Position numbers and translations under genes: made by a program. The notes below the pieces were generated by a model. The model was not told where the DNA came from. It did not search any database and saw nothing but the letters and a program-made list of their open reading frames with translations. 64,000 nucleotides of DNA from Kitasatospora cinereorecta (GTDB taxonomy: Bacteria; Actinomycetota; Actinomycetes; Streptomycetales; Streptomycetaceae): contig NZ_JAMZDX010000002.1 in the NCBI RefSeq assembly GCF_024172095.1, positions 496,001-560,000 on the forward strand. The letters run 5' to 3'. Shown one piece after another: positions 8,830 through 17,884 of the stretch. Within the stretch, counting starts at the first letter, position 1, and each line of letters opens with the position of its first letter.

Positions 8830-10341
8830 ATGACCGTACGGCGCGTGATGGGCATCGAGACCGAGTACGGAATCTCCGTGCCCGGACACCCGAACGCCAA
8901 CGCCATGCTCACCTCGTCCCAGATCGTCAACGCCTACGCGGCGGCGATGCACCGGGCCCGCCGGGCCCGCTGGGACTTCGAGGAGGAGAATCCGCTCCGC
9001 GACGCCCGGGGTTTCGACCTCGCGCGCGACGTGGCGGACGCCAGCCAGCTCACCGACGAGGACATCGGCCTGGCCAATGTCATCCTCACCAACGGGGCCC
9101 GGTTCTACGTCGACCATGCCCACCCCGAGTACAGCTCGCCCGAGGTCACCAACCCGCGCGACGCCGTCCTCTGGGACAAGGCCGGCGAGCGGATCATGGC
9201 CGCGGCGGCCCAGCGCGCCCTGGAACTGCCGAACGGACAGCAGATCCACCTGTACAAGAACAACACGGACAACAAGGGCGCCTCCTACGGCACCCACGAG
9301 AACTACCTGATGAAGCGCGCGACGCCGTTCGCCGACATCGTCCGCCATCTGACGCCGTTCTTCGTCTGCCGCCAGGTGGTCTGCGGCGCCGGCCGGGTCG
9401 GCATCGGCCAGGAGGGCAACGCCGACGGCTTCCAGATCAGCCAGCGCGCCGACTTCTTCGAGGTCGAGGTCGGCCTGGAGACCACGCTCAAGCGGCCGAT
9501 CATCAACACCCGCGACGAGCCGCACGCCGACGCCGAGAAGTACCGCCGGCTGCACGTGATCATCGGCGACGCCAACCTCTCCGAGCTCTCCACCTACCTG
9601 AAGCTGGGCACCACCTCGCTGGTCCTGGCCATGATCGAGGACGGCTTCATCGCCTCCGACCTGGCCGTCGACCAGCCGGTGCGCACCCTGCACCGGATCT
9701 CCCACGACCCCTCGCTCACCCAGCTGATCACGCTGCGCAGCGGTCGCAAGCTGACCGCCGTCCAGCTGCAGATGGAGTACTACGAGCTGGCCCACAAGTA
9801 CGTCGAGGACCGCTACGGCAACGACGCCGACGAGCAGACCGTGGACGTGCTGGCCCGCTGGGAGGACGTGCTGGGCCGGCTGGAGCGCGACCCGATGAGC
9901 CTGTCCAAGGAGCTGGACTGGATCGCCAAGAAGGAGCTGCTGGAGGGCTACCGCCAGCGCGACGGACTGGACTGGGACAACCCCCGGCTGCACCTGGTCG
10001 ACCTGCAGTACAGCGACGTCCGGCCCGACAAGGGCCTCTACAACCGCCTGGTGGCCCGCGGACGCTTCGAGCGGCTGCTGACCGAGGAGGAGGTCGAGCG
10101 GGCCGTCACCAAGCCCCCGGAGGACACCAGGGCCTACTTCCGCGGGCGCTGCCTGGAGCAGTACGCGGACCACGTCGCGGCGGCCTCCTGGGACTCGGTC
10201 ATCTTCGACCTGCCCGGTCGCGACAGCCTCCAGCGCGTGCCCACGATGGAGCCGCTGCGCGGCACCCGGAATCACGTGAAGGAGCTGCTCGACCGGTGCC
10301 GAACGGCCGAGGACCTGGTCCGGGTGCTGTCCGGACAGTAA
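8830..10341 (+). CDS. dop: Depupylase/Pup deamidase Dop
   Basis: 503 aa of the carboxylate-amine ligase (glutamine-synthetase-like) fold. The N-terminal active-site strand is [17 protein letters not shown] and later [20 protein letters not shown] are shared with PafA. The insert around residues 40-75 ([23 protein letters not shown]) is the Dop loop that PafA lacks, which separates the two enzymes. Dop removes Pup from targets and, in species with PupQ, deamidates it. Since the pup gene here encodes Glu at the end, depupylation is probably its main role. ATG 8830 follows AAGGAGG. Confidence 0.97.
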   Translation: MTVRRVMGIETEYGISVPGHPNANAMLTSSQIVNAYAAAMHRARRARWDFEEENPLRDARGFDLARDVADASQLTDEDIGLANVILTNGARFYVDHAHPEYSSPEVTNPRDAVLWDKAGERIMAAAAQRALELPNGQQIHLYKNNTDNKGASYGTHENYLMKRATPFADIVRHLTPFFVCRQVVCGAGRVGIGQEGNADGFQISQRADFFEVEVGLETTLKRPIINTRDEPHADAEKYRRLHVIIGDANLSELSTYLKLGTTSLVLAMIEDGFIASDLAVDQPVRTLHRISHDPSLTQLITLRSGRKLTAVQLQMEYYELAHKYVEDRYGNDADEQTVDVLARWEDVLGRLERDPMSLSKELDWIAKKELLEGYRQRDGLDWDNPRLHLVDLQYSDVRPDKGLYNRLVARGRFERLLTEEEVERAVTKPPEDTRAYFRGRCLEQYADHVAAASWDSVIFDLPGRDSLQRVPTMEPLRGTRNHVKELLDRCRTAEDLVRVLSGQ

Positions 10342-10437
10342 CTTTTCGATCACTTGGGGTGAACGTTCCGAAAAGGGGAATCATCCGGGTGAGCGTCGAA
10401 CGTTGAACGAGAACACCGATCGAGCGGGGTGAGGGAA

Positions 10438-10656
10438 ATGGCTGGTAAGGACACCGGCGGCGGCCAGCAGCGGGCCAACCGCTCTTCCGAGGAGGTCGAG
10501 GAGCAGACGTCGGAAGCACAGGCTTCGGACGAGCTCAAGGAGCGGCAGGAAAAGCTCGGCGACGACGTCGACGCCGTCCTGGACGAAATCGACGAGGTCC
10601 TGGAATCCAACGCCGAGGATTTCGTGCGCGGATTTGTGCAGAAGGGCGGCGAGTAG
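10438..10656 (+). CDS. pup: Prokaryotic ubiquitin-like protein Pup, encoded GGE form
   Basis: 72 aa, acidic and largely disordered. The N-terminus is MAGKDTGGGQQRANRS; the central helix (ELKERQEKLGDDVDAVLDEID) binds the Mpa coiled coil; the tail is FVRGFVQKGGE. The final residue is Glu (codon GAG before TAG at 10654), so it can be ligated by PafA without deamidation. Many actinobacterial Pups end in Gln instead. ATG 10438 was chosen over GTG 10429 because the family starts with short MA(x)KDTGG forms. It lies between dop and the proteasome genes. Confidence 0.97.
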   Translation: MAGKDTGGGQQRANRSSEEVEEQTSEAQASDELKERQEKLGDDVDAVLDEIDEVLESNAEDFVRGFVQKGGE

Positions 10657-10687
10657 GAGGGGGGCGGGATTCCCCCCTCCCGTTCGG

Positions 10688-10717
10688 GCCGCGGGCGTGC
10701 CACGGCGCGCCCGCGGC
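10688..10717. terminator. Hairpin after pup
   Basis: Perfect 10-bp GC arms (10688-10697 and 10708-10717) with a 10-base loop. A shorter G-tract/C-tract hairpin precedes it at about 10657-10678. Together they probably end or attenuate the pup message before prcB. TAGGGT at 10760-10765 could be the -10 element of a separate prcBA promoter. Confidence 0.6.
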
Positions 10718-10807
10718 ACGATCTTCTCCCGGCAAGGTGGATCACTGCCGCGAAGCGGGTAGGGTCCGGGTCGACAGCGGTTTGATCTTCAACCTGGAAG
10801 GACACGT

Positions 10808-11650
10808 GTGGAAGCCAACCTCACCGGCACCGGGCGTCTGCCGGCTGCCTTCCTGACCCCCGGCTCCTCGTCGTTCATCGATTTCCTCGCCGTGCACCAG
10901 CCGGAGATGCTCCCCGGTCGGCGCACGCTGCCCGAGGGCCTGACGGTGGAGGCGCCGCACGGCACCACGATCGTCTCCGCGGTCTTCGAGGGCGGCGTGG
11001 TGATCGCCGGTGACCGCCGGGCCACCATGGGCAACGTGATCGCCCAGCGCGACATCGAGAAGGTCTTCCCGGCCGACGAGTACAGCGCGGTCGGCATCGC
11101 CGGCACCGCGGGCCTGGCGGTCGAGATGGTCCGCCTGTTCCAGCTGGAGCTGGAGCACTACGAGAAGATCGAGGGCACCGTGCTCTCGCTCGAGGGCAAG
11201 GCCAACCGGCTCACCACCATGATCCGCTCCAACCTGGCGATGGCCATGCAGGGCCTCGCGGTGGTGCCGATCTTCGCCGGCTACGACCTCGACCTCGGCC
11301 GCGGCCGGATCTTCACCTACGACGTCACCGGCGGCCGCTCCGAGGAGCGCGGCTTCGCGGCCACCGGCTCCGGCTCGGTGTTCGCCCGCGGCTCGATGAA
11401 GAAGCTCTACCGGGACGACCTGAGCGCCGAGCAGGCGGCCACCCTGGCCGTCCAGGCCCTCTACGACGCGGCCGACGACGACTCCGCCACCGGCGGCCCG
11501 GACCTCGCCCGCAAGATCTTCCCGATCGTCTCGGTGATCACCGACGGGGGCTTCCGCCGGCTGTCCGACGCCGAGGTGTCGAGCATCGCCGTCTCGATCA
11601 CCGCCGGCCGCAGCGAGCACCCCAACGGTCCGCAGGCCCCCCTTCTCTAG
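10808..11650 (+). CDS. prcB: 20S proteasome beta subunit PrcB
   Basis: 280 aa. A 52-residue propeptide ends in APHG, and autocleavage exposes Thr53 of [23 protein letters not shown] as the N-terminal nucleophile. The conserved GDRRATMGN loop and a C-terminal [13 protein letters not shown] with ITDGG fit actinobacterial beta subunits. It forms the two inner heptameric rings. GTG 10808 has GGAAGGA six bases upstream. The stop is 36 bp before prcA, so the pair is one operon. Confidence 0.97.
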   Translation: MEANLTGTGRLPAAFLTPGSSSFIDFLAVHQPEMLPGRRTLPEGLTVEAPHGTTIVSAVFEGGVVIAGDRRATMGNVIAQRDIEKVFPADEYSAVGIAGTAGLAVEMVRLFQLELEHYEKIEGTVLSLEGKANRLTTMIRSNLAMAMQGLAVVPIFAGYDLDLGRGRIFTYDVTGGRSEERGFAATGSGSVFARGSMKKLYRDDLSAEQAATLAVQALYDAADDDSATGGPDLARKIFPIVSVITDGGFRRLSDAEVSSIAVSITAGRSEHPNGPQAPLL

Positions 11651-11686
11651 TCCGCCGCACCTTCACCCGGAAAGGGACGACCGCCG

Positions 11687-12430
11687 GTGTCCACACCGTT
11701 CTACGTCTCGCCTCAGCAGGCCATGGCGGACCGTGCGGAGTACGCCCGCAAGGGCATCGCACGCGGCCGCAGCGTGGTCGTGCTCACCTACGCCGACGGC
11801 ATCGTCTTCGTCGCGGAGAACACCTCCCGCGCCCTGCACAAGGTCTCCGAGATCTACGACAAGATCGCCTTCGCGGCGGTCGGCCGCTACAACGAGTTCG
11901 AGAACCTGCGCATCGGCGGCGTCCGCTACGCCGACCTGCGCGGCTACTCCTACGACCGGGCGGACGTCACCGCCCGCGGCCTCGCCAACGTCTACGCCCA
12001 GACCCTCGGCACCATCTTCTCCTCGGTCGGCGAGAAGCCGTACGAGGTGGAGCTGATCGTCGCCGAGGTCGGCCGCAGCGTGGAGGAGGACCAGATCTAC
12101 CGCCTCACCCCCGACGGCTCGGTGGTGGACGAGAAGAACTACGTCGCCATCGGCGGCAGCGCCGACACCATCAGCACCTACCTGGGCCAGCGGCACCGCG
12201 GCGGGATGAGCCTCGCCGAGACGCTGAAGCTGGCCGTCGACGGCCTCGCCCGGGACCCGAACGGCGGCAGCCCGCGCACCCTCACCCGGGACCAGCTGGA
12301 GGTGGCCGTCCTCGACCGCCAGCGGTTCCAGCAGCGCAAGTTCAAGCGGATCCTGGGCAGCCAGCTGGAGCGGCTGCTCAGCGGCGACGAGACCGCGGCC
12401 GCGGACGAGCAGGCGGCCGACCCCGAGTAA
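11687..12430 (+). CDS. prcA: 20S proteasome alpha subunit PrcA
   Basis: 247 aa. The N-terminal gate region is [22 protein letters not shown], followed by the proteasome fold without the catalytic Thr. RRYNEF-like [26 protein letters not shown] is typical of actinobacterial alpha subunits. The outer rings gate entry and dock the GQYL tail of Mpa. The C-terminus is an acidic, Ala-rich extension that is probably disordered. GTG 11687 lies 36 bp after prcB with AAAGGGA upstream. Confidence 0.96.
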   Translation: MSTPFYVSPQQAMADRAEYARKGIARGRSVVVLTYADGIVFVAENTSRALHKVSEIYDKIAFAAVGRYNEFENLRIGGVRYADLRGYSYDRADVTARGLANVYAQTLGTIFSSVGEKPYEVELIVAEVGRSVEEDQIYRLTPDGSVVDEKNYVAIGGSADTISTYLGQRHRGGMSLAETLKLAVDGLARDPNGGSPRTLTRDQLEVAVLDRQRFQQRKFKRILGSQLERLLSGDETAAADEQAADPE

Positions 12431-12472
12431 CCCGCACGTGCAGTACCTCGTCGAGCAGGGAAGAGGTGCCAT

Positions 12473-13834
12473 ATGGATCGCCGGATTTTCGGCCTGGAGA
12501 ACGAGTACGGGGTCACGTGCACGTTCCGGGGACAGCGGCGGCTGTCCCCGGACGAGGTCGCCCGCTACCTCTTCCGCCGCGTGGTCTCCTGGGGCCGCAG
12601 CAGCAACGTCTTCCTGAAGAACGGCGCCCGCCTCTACCTGGACGTGGGCTCCCACCCCGAGTACGCCACCCCCGAGTGCGACGACGTCGTCGAGCTGGTC
12701 ACCCACGACAAGGCCGGCGAGCGGATCCTCGAGGGCCTGCTGGTGGACGCCGAACGGCGGCTGCACGAGGAGGGCATCGCCGGGGACGTCTACCTGTTCA
12801 AGAACAACACCGACTCGGCCGGCAACTCCTACGGCTGCCACGAGAACTACCTGGTCGCACGGCACGGCGAGTTCTCCCGGCTGGCCGACGTGCTGATCCC
12901 CTTCCTGGTCACCCGGCAGCTGATCTGCGGCGCCGGCAAGGTCCTGCAGACCCCGCGCGGGGCGGTCTACTGCGTCAGCCAGCGGGCCGAGCACATCTGG
13001 GAGGGCGTCAGCTCCGCCACCACCCGGTCCCGGCCGATCATCAACACCCGCGACGAGCCGCACGCCGACGCCGAGCGCTACCGGCGGCTGCACGTCATCG
13101 TCGGCGACTCCAACATGTCGGAGACCACCACCCTGCTCAAGGTCGGCTCCACCGACCTGGTGCTCCGGCTGATCGAGGCCGGCGTGGTGATGCGCGACCT
13201 GACCCTGGAGAACCCGATCCGGGCGATCCGCGAGGTCAGCCACGACCTCACCGGCACCCACCAGGTCCGGCTCGCCAACGGCCGGGAGGCCAGCGCGCTG
13301 GACATCCAGGAGGAGTACTTCACCAAGGCGCTGGAGTTCGCCGACCGCAAGGGGATCAACACCGGCACCATCGCCCGCGTCCTCGACCTGTGGGGCCGCA
13401 CCCTGGAGGCCGTCCGCACCGAGGACCTCGGCCGGGTGGGCACCGAGATCGACTGGATCATGAAGTACAAGCTGATCGAGCGGTACCGCGAGAAGCACCA
13501 GATGACCATGTCGAACCCGCGGGTGGCCCAGATCGACCTCGCGTACCACGACATCCACCGCCGCCGCGGGCTGTTCTACCTGCTGCAGAACAAGGGCCAG
13601 GCCAAGCGGATCACCACCGACCTGTTGACCTTCGAGGCCAAGTCGGTGCCGCCGCAGACCACCCGGGCCCGGCTGCGCGGCGACTTCATCCGCCGGGCGC
13701 AGGAGCAGCGCCGCGACTTCACCGTCGACTGGGTGCACCTCAAGCTCAACGACCAGGCGCAGCGCACCGTGCTGTGCAAGGACCCGTTCCGCTCGGTGGA
13801 CGAGCGGGTGGAGAAGCTGATCGCCGGGATGTAG
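12473..13834 (+). CDS. pafA: Pup-protein ligase PafA
   Basis: 453 aa. It phosphorylates the C-terminal Glu of Pup with ATP and joins it to substrate lysines. The active-site strand is [26 protein letters not shown] carries the catalytic Asp; [28 protein letters not shown] lines the nucleotide site. It lacks the Dop loop. The last 90 residues ([31 protein letters not shown]) form the small C-terminal domain. ATG 12473 follows GAAGAGG and lies 42 bp after prcA, so pafA is probably in the prcBA transcript. Confidence 0.97.
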   Translation: MDRRIFGLENEYGVTCTFRGQRRLSPDEVARYLFRRVVSWGRSSNVFLKNGARLYLDVGSHPEYATPECDDVVELVTHDKAGERILEGLLVDAERRLHEEGIAGDVYLFKNNTDSAGNSYGCHENYLVARHGEFSRLADVLIPFLVTRQLICGAGKVLQTPRGAVYCVSQRAEHIWEGVSSATTRSRPIINTRDEPHADAERYRRLHVIVGDSNMSETTTLLKVGSTDLVLRLIEAGVVMRDLTLENPIRAIREVSHDLTGTHQVRLANGREASALDIQEEYFTKALEFADRKGINTGTIARVLDLWGRTLEAVRTEDLGRVGTEIDWIMKYKLIERYREKHQMTMSNPRVAQIDLAYHDIHRRRGLFYLLQNKGQAKRITTDLLTFEAKSVPPQTTRARLRGDFIRRAQEQRRDFTVDWVHLKLNDQAQRTVLCKDPFRSVDERVEKLIAGM

Positions 13835-13890
13835 CCCTCGGCGGCGGTGCCTCCGGCACGGGGGACGACTCGGGCCATACGCTGACCTTC

Positions 13891-14874
13891 ATGCGTCGAT
13901 TCGCCGGCCTGCTGGTCGTCCCCCTTGCCGTGCTGCTTGCCGCGTGCAGCAGCGGATCCAGTACCTCCTCCGGGGCCACCCCGTCGGCGTCGGCCTCGGC
14001 GGTCGAGGTACCGAGCCCGGTGGCGTCCGCCTCGCCGATGCCCACGGTCTCCGGCGACTTCGGCACCAAGGCCACCATCACCATCCCCGCCGGGAACCCC
14101 AGCGGGCAGTTCGTGGTGAACACGGTCAGCGAGGGCGACGGCGCGACGGTCGCCAAGGGCGACTGGGTGACGGTCAACTACACCGCCAAGGACTGGACCA
14201 CCGGCAAGGACCTGTCCAGCTCCTACGACTCCGGCGGCAAGCCGCAGCTCTACCAGGCCGGCAGCGGACAGCTGGTGCCCGCCTTCGACCAGAGCGTGCT
14301 GGGCAAGAAGGTCGGCAGCCGCCTGCTGGTGGTGGCCCCGCCCGCCGCGGGCTTCGGCAGCCAGGGCTCCAGCGCGCTCGGCGTCGGCAAGGACGACACC
14401 GTGGTGTTCGTGCTGGACATCATGGAGTCGGTGCCGCAGGACTCCACCATCTCGGGTGCCATGACCCAGGCCCCGGCCACCGCCCCGCAGGTCAAGGACA
14501 ACGGCAAGGCCGCGCCCACCATCACCATCCCCGCCGGCCAGGCCCCGCCGACCGACCTCCAGACGTACGTGCTGGTCAAGGGCGACGGCAAGGAGGTCAA
14601 GGCCGGCCAGACCCTGGTGGTCCAGTACACCGGCGTCACCTGGGCCGACGGCAAGCAGTTCGACTCCTCCTGGAACCACGGCGGCGCGCAGGCCCTCCAG
14701 GTGGGCACCGGCAGCCTGATCAAGGGCTGGGACCAGGCCCTGGTCGGCCAGACCGTCGGCAGCCGGCTGCTGCTGGTCGTACCGCCGTCCCTGGGCTATG
14801 GGGACAAGGCGAGCGGGTCGATCCCGGCCAACTCCACGCTGGTCTTCGTGATCGACATCCTCGAGGCGGTCTGA
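13891..14874 (+). CDS. Tandem FKBP-type peptidyl-prolyl isomerase, lipoprotein
   Basis: 327 aa. A lipoprotein signal ends in lipobox LAAC (Cys near residue 19), followed by a Ser/Ala-rich linker and two FKBP domains (about 60-190 and 215-327). The second keeps more of the FKBP core (VQYTGVTWADGKQFDSSW, LIKGWDQALVGQTVGSRLLLVVPPSLGYG); the first is more divergent. It should assist folding of exported proteins outside the membrane. No ribosome-binding site precedes ATG 13891, but TACGCT (13878-13883) ends seven bases upstream, so it may be leaderless. It is the first of three adjacent FKBP genes. Confidence 0.9.
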   Translation: MRRFAGLLVVPLAVLLAACSSGSSTSSGATPSASASAVEVPSPVASASPMPTVSGDFGTKATITIPAGNPSGQFVVNTVSEGDGATVAKGDWVTVNYTAKDWTTGKDLSSSYDSGGKPQLYQAGSGQLVPAFDQSVLGKKVGSRLLVVAPPAAGFGSQGSSALGVGKDDTVVFVLDIMESVPQDSTISGAMTQAPATAPQVKDNGKAAPTITIPAGQAPPTDLQTYVLVKGDGKEVKAGQTLVVQYTGVTWADGKQFDSSWNHGGAQALQVGTGSLIKGWDQALVGQTVGSRLLLVVPPSLGYGDKASGSIPANSTLVFVIDILEAV

Positions 14875-15009
14875 CCGCAGCGATCCGAGCGGGCACCCCG
14901 GGACACCGCGAAAAGCGGGTGACCGGGAGGCCCGCTCTCATCCTGACCTGACATACTGCTGCCCCGCTGCACTCTGGTACGTGTCGTCGGGCGAGATGAA
15001 TGGGGAGTC

Positions 15010-16278
15010 ATGTCTGAGAAAGCGTCGAGCCCGGGCGAGGCCGACACCACCGGCAACCCGAGGCCGGGCGACGGCGAGTCGATCGTCGTCCCCCCGTCGC
15101 TGGTGACGCCGCAGGGCGGCTGGGCCGCCCCGGTACCGGCGCAGTCCGCTGCGCCCAAGCCGGACGCCGGGCCGCAGATCTTCGCGTCCACCCAGCGCAA
15201 GGAGGACGTGTCCGAGGCCGGTTACGACCAGGACCCGCCCGGCGTGGGCCGCCTCGGCGTGATCCTGGGCACCATCCTGGCCGTCCTGCTGGTCGGCAGC
15301 GGTGTCACGCTGTACGTGGTCAACAAGGACGACGCCAAGCCGGCCGCGAAGAGCGCCACGCCGACCGCCGCGCCGACCCCGACCGAGGACCCGGTCCCGC
15401 CGATCAAGGACACCGCCAAGGCGCTCCCCACGATCACCGGCGACTTCGGCTCCAAGGCGACCATCGAGCTGCCCAAGGAGGCCGCCGACGGCACCTTCGT
15501 GGTGAAGGAGCTGTCCGCGGGCAACGGCGCCAAGGTCGACAAGGGCACCTGGGTCACCACCGACTTCACCGCGATGGACTGGGGCACCGGCAAGGAGATC
15601 CAGGGCTCGTACGGGGACGGCGGCAAGCCGCAGCTGTTCCAGGCCGACTCCGGCAAGCTGATCCCCGCGCTGGACAAGGCCGTCACCGGCCACAAGGCCG
15701 GCAGCCGCCTGCTGGTGGTCGCGCCGCCCGGCGCCGCGTTCGGCGCCCAGGGCAACTCGGCGATGGGCGTCAACCCGACCGACAGCCTGGTCTTCGTCAT
15801 CGACATCCGCAACGCCACCGCCCCGGACGCGGTGCTCAGCGGCGACATGACCGCACCGCCGGCCGACATGCCGAAGGTCAAGGACAACGGCAAGAAGCCG
15901 GCCGACATCACCCCGGTGCCGGGCGCGGCCGACCCGACCGACCTGAAGTCGCACGTGCTGATCCAGGGCAAGGGCCGCAAGGTCGAGGCCGGTGAGAAGG
16001 TGCTGGTCCAGTACACCGGCGCGCTCTACAAGGACGGCAAGAAGTTCGACTCCTCGCTCGACCGCGGCCAGGCCTTCACCTTCGTCACCGGTGGCGGCGG
16101 CGTCATCGAGGGCTGGGACAAGGGCGTCACCGGCCAGACCGTCGGCAGCCGGATCGAGCTGGTCATCCCGGCCTCGCTCGCCTACAAGGACCAGGCCCAG
16201 GCCTCGATCCCGGCCAACTCGACACTCGTGTTCGTGATCGACATCCTTGATGCGGGTGTCGGCGGGGCGGACAACTAG
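15010..16278 (+). CDS. Tandem FKBP-type peptidyl-prolyl isomerase, membrane-anchored
   Basis: 422 aa. A hydrophilic cytoplasmic N-terminus of about 80 residues precedes one transmembrane span (LGVILGTILAVLLVGSGVTLYVV, about 81-103). A Pro/Thr/Ala-rich linker and two FKBP domains follow (about 140-270 and 300-415). The repeat organisation closely copies the preceding lipoprotein, with shared phrases such as GDFGSKATIELP, LLVVAPPGAAFGAQG and IPANSTLVFVIDILDA, so one arose from the other by duplication. ATG 15010 follows GGGGAG. It probably works on exported proteins. Confidence 0.9.
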   Translation: MSEKASSPGEADTTGNPRPGDGESIVVPPSLVTPQGGWAAPVPAQSAAPKPDAGPQIFASTQRKEDVSEAGYDQDPPGVGRLGVILGTILAVLLVGSGVTLYVVNKDDAKPAAKSATPTAAPTPTEDPVPPIKDTAKALPTITGDFGSKATIELPKEAADGTFVVKELSAGNGAKVDKGTWVTTDFTAMDWGTGKEIQGSYGDGGKPQLFQADSGKLIPALDKAVTGHKAGSRLLVVAPPGAAFGAQGNSAMGVNPTDSLVFVIDIRNATAPDAVLSGDMTAPPADMPKVKDNGKKPADITPVPGAADPTDLKSHVLIQGKGRKVEAGEKVLVQYTGALYKDGKKFDSSLDRGQAFTFVTGGGGVIEGWDKGVTGQTVGSRIELVIPASLAYKDQAQASIPANSTLVFVIDILDAGVGGADN

Positions 16279-16323
16279 GATCGTTTCCGTCACATCAGTG
16301 TCACCGAACGAGAAGAGTGTGCT

Positions 16324-16695
16324 GTGAGCCTTTCCAAGCCGGAGATCGACTTTCCGGGCGGCGAGCCGCCGGTGGAGCTGGAGATCACCGACCTCGTGGT
16401 CGGCGACGGTGCCGAGGCGAAGCCCGGCTCCGTGGTCGAGGTCCACTACGTGGGTGTCACCTTCGCCACCGGCGAGGAGTTCGACGCCTCGTGGAACCGC
16501 GGCCAGAGCTTCCGCTTCCCGCTGGGTGCCGGCCGCGTCATCAAGGGCTGGGACGAGGGCGTCGCCGGCATGAAGGTGGGTGGCCGCCGCAAGCTGGTCA
16601 TCCCGCCGAACAAGGCGTACGGCGCCCAGTCGCCGAGCCCGCTGATCCCGCCGAACTCCACCCTGATCTTCGTGGTGGACCTGCTGGGCGTCTGA
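16324..16695 (+). CDS. Cytoplasmic FKBP-type peptidyl-prolyl cis-trans isomerase
   Basis: 123 aa, a single complete FKBP domain: VHYVGVTFATGEEFDASWNRG, GRVIKGWDEGVAGMKVGGRRKLVIPPNKAYG and PPNSTLIFVVDLLGV contain the usual hydrophobic pocket residues. There is no signal or anchor, so it acts in the cytoplasm. GTG 16324 lies 45 bp after the membrane-anchored FKBP gene with GAGAAG upstream, and a strong terminator follows. The three genes form a series of lipoprotein, membrane-anchored and cytosolic versions. Confidence 0.95.
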   Translation: MSLSKPEIDFPGGEPPVELEITDLVVGDGAEAKPGSVVEVHYVGVTFATGEEFDASWNRGQSFRFPLGAGRVIKGWDEGVAGMKVGGRRKLVIPPNKAYGAQSPSPLIPPNSTLIFVVDLLGV

Positions 16696-16733
16696 CGTCC
16701 GCGGCTTCGGCCGACCCGGCTTTGACCGGACCA

Positions 16734-16772
16734 GAGCCCCCCGGCACTCCCGTGCCGGGGGGCTCGGCTTTT
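16734..16772 (+). terminator. Rho-independent terminator after the FKBP genes
   Basis: Perfect 14-bp arms (16734-16747 and 16752-16765), a 4-base loop TCCC and a run of four T residues shortly after the stem. Confidence 0.9.
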
Positions 16773-16833
16773 ACTCCGTGTGCCGGTACCGGTACGGTCG
16801 GCGGGTCACCAAGATTCCCAGGAAGGGACCGCG

Positions 16834-17799
16834 ATGGCGATCGCCAAGGCAGAGCGGCTGATGAACCTCGCCCTGTGCCTGATGAACACCCGAAGGCCGC
16901 TCTCCAAGAAGGAGCTGCGGGAGTCGATCGAGGCCTACCGCGAGGCCTGGCAGCAGGGCAGCGAGGACGCCTTCAACCGGATGTTCGAGCGCGACAAGGA
17001 CGACCTGCGCGAGCTCGGCCTGGTCATCGACGTGGACGAGAACGCCCTCGACGGCGAGATCGGCTACCTGGCCCGCCGCGACCGCAACCGCCTCCCCGAG
17101 ATCGCCCTGGACGCCGAGGAGGCGGCCGCCCTCACCCTGGCCGCCCGGGTGTGGCAGCAGGCCAAGATGTCCGGCGCCGCCAGCGGCGCGCTGCAGAAGC
17201 TCCGCGCCGCCGGCGTCCCGTTCGCCGAGGAGCGCGAGCACACCGCGCTGGAGCCCCGCATCCCCGCCCGCGAGGCCGCCTTCGAACCGCTGCTGGTCGC
17301 CGCCCGCGACCGCCGCCCGGTCACCTTCGAGTACCGCAAGGCCGGCGCCGCCCAGCCCGAGCAGCGCTCGGTCGAGCCCTGGGCGCTCGAGTGCTGGCGC
17401 GGCCACTGGTACCTGGCCGGCTACGACCGCGACCGCCAGGACGCCCGGGTCTTCCGGCTCTCCCGGATCGTCGGCAAGGTCCGCTCCCGGGCCGGCACCT
17501 TCACCGGCGCCGTCCCCGAGCACGTCGACGTCCGTGCCTACGTCTCCCGCTTCGCGGGTGAAGGGGCCACCACCACGGCCACCGTCCGGCTGCGCCGCGG
17601 CGCCGCCTTCCCGCTCTCCACCCGCGCGCTGGCCACCCGGCCCGTCGACCCGCAGTGGGACGAGCTGGAGATCCCGTACGGCAACGGCCTCGGCGCCGAC
17701 CTCGCCGAGTTCGGGCCCGACGTGATCGTGATCGGCCCGGACGACCTGCGGGCCGACGTCATCGAGCGGCTGACCGCCGTCGCCGGACTGGGGGAGTGA
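16834..17799 (+). CDS. pafB: WYL-domain transcriptional regulator PafB
   Basis: 321 aa. An N-terminal winged helix (ERLMNLALCLMNTRRPLSKKELRESIEAY) is followed by the WYL domain (about 155-235, with FEYRKAG, ALECWRGHWYLAGYDRD and FRLSRIVG) and the C-terminal WCX extension. In mycobacteria PafB and PafC act together as a LexA-independent activator of DNA-damage genes, and the same is likely here. ATG 16834 was chosen because GGAAGGGA precedes it; an upstream GTG at 16780 overlaps the promoter region. It lies 5 bp before a small ORF that leads into pafC. Confidence 0.95.
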   Translation: MAIAKAERLMNLALCLMNTRRPLSKKELRESIEAYREAWQQGSEDAFNRMFERDKDDLRELGLVIDVDENALDGEIGYLARRDRNRLPEIALDAEEAAALTLAARVWQQAKMSGAASGALQKLRAAGVPFAEEREHTALEPRIPAREAAFEPLLVAARDRRPVTFEYRKAGAAQPEQRSVEPWALECWRGHWYLAGYDRDRQDARVFRLSRIVGKVRSRAGTFTGAVPEHVDVRAYVSRFAGEGATTTATVRLRRGAAFPLSTRALATRPVDPQWDELEIPYGNGLGADLAEFGPDVIVIGPDDLRADVIERLTAVAGLGE

Positions 17800-17803
17800 C
17801 CCG

Positions 17804-17884
17804 ATGAGCGAGCGAAGCGAGCGAACCATCAGGAAAGACGCCCGTTGCGAAGCAACCGGCGAGCGAAGCGAGGCGGGAGCATGA
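17804..17884 (+). CDS. 26-codon linker ORF coupling pafB to pafC
   Basis: ATG 17804 starts 5 bp after the pafB stop and reads MSERSERTIRKDARCEATG, then ERSEAGA, ending in TGA at 17882-17884. That stop overlaps the pafC start in an ATGA pair. The coding of SERSER and GERSEA comes from a repeated GAGCGAAGCGAG segment (17807-17821 and 17862-17873). It may pass ribosomes from pafB to pafC, whose own ribosome-binding site (GGCGGGAG) is very close to its ATG. Whether the peptide itself has a function is unknown. Confidence 0.45.
   Translation: MSERSERTIRKDARCEATGERSEAGA

Noticed and set aside
6912..8930. 672-codon open frame antisense to mpa
   Set aside because: It is the mirror of a conserved gene; high GC leaves the opposite frame open. 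Its protein is Leu/Gly/Val/Asp-biased with no motif.
12466..13890. Long plus-strand frame leading into the first FKBP gene
   Set aside because: It is an alternative frame of pafA; the lipoprotein signal begins at 13891.
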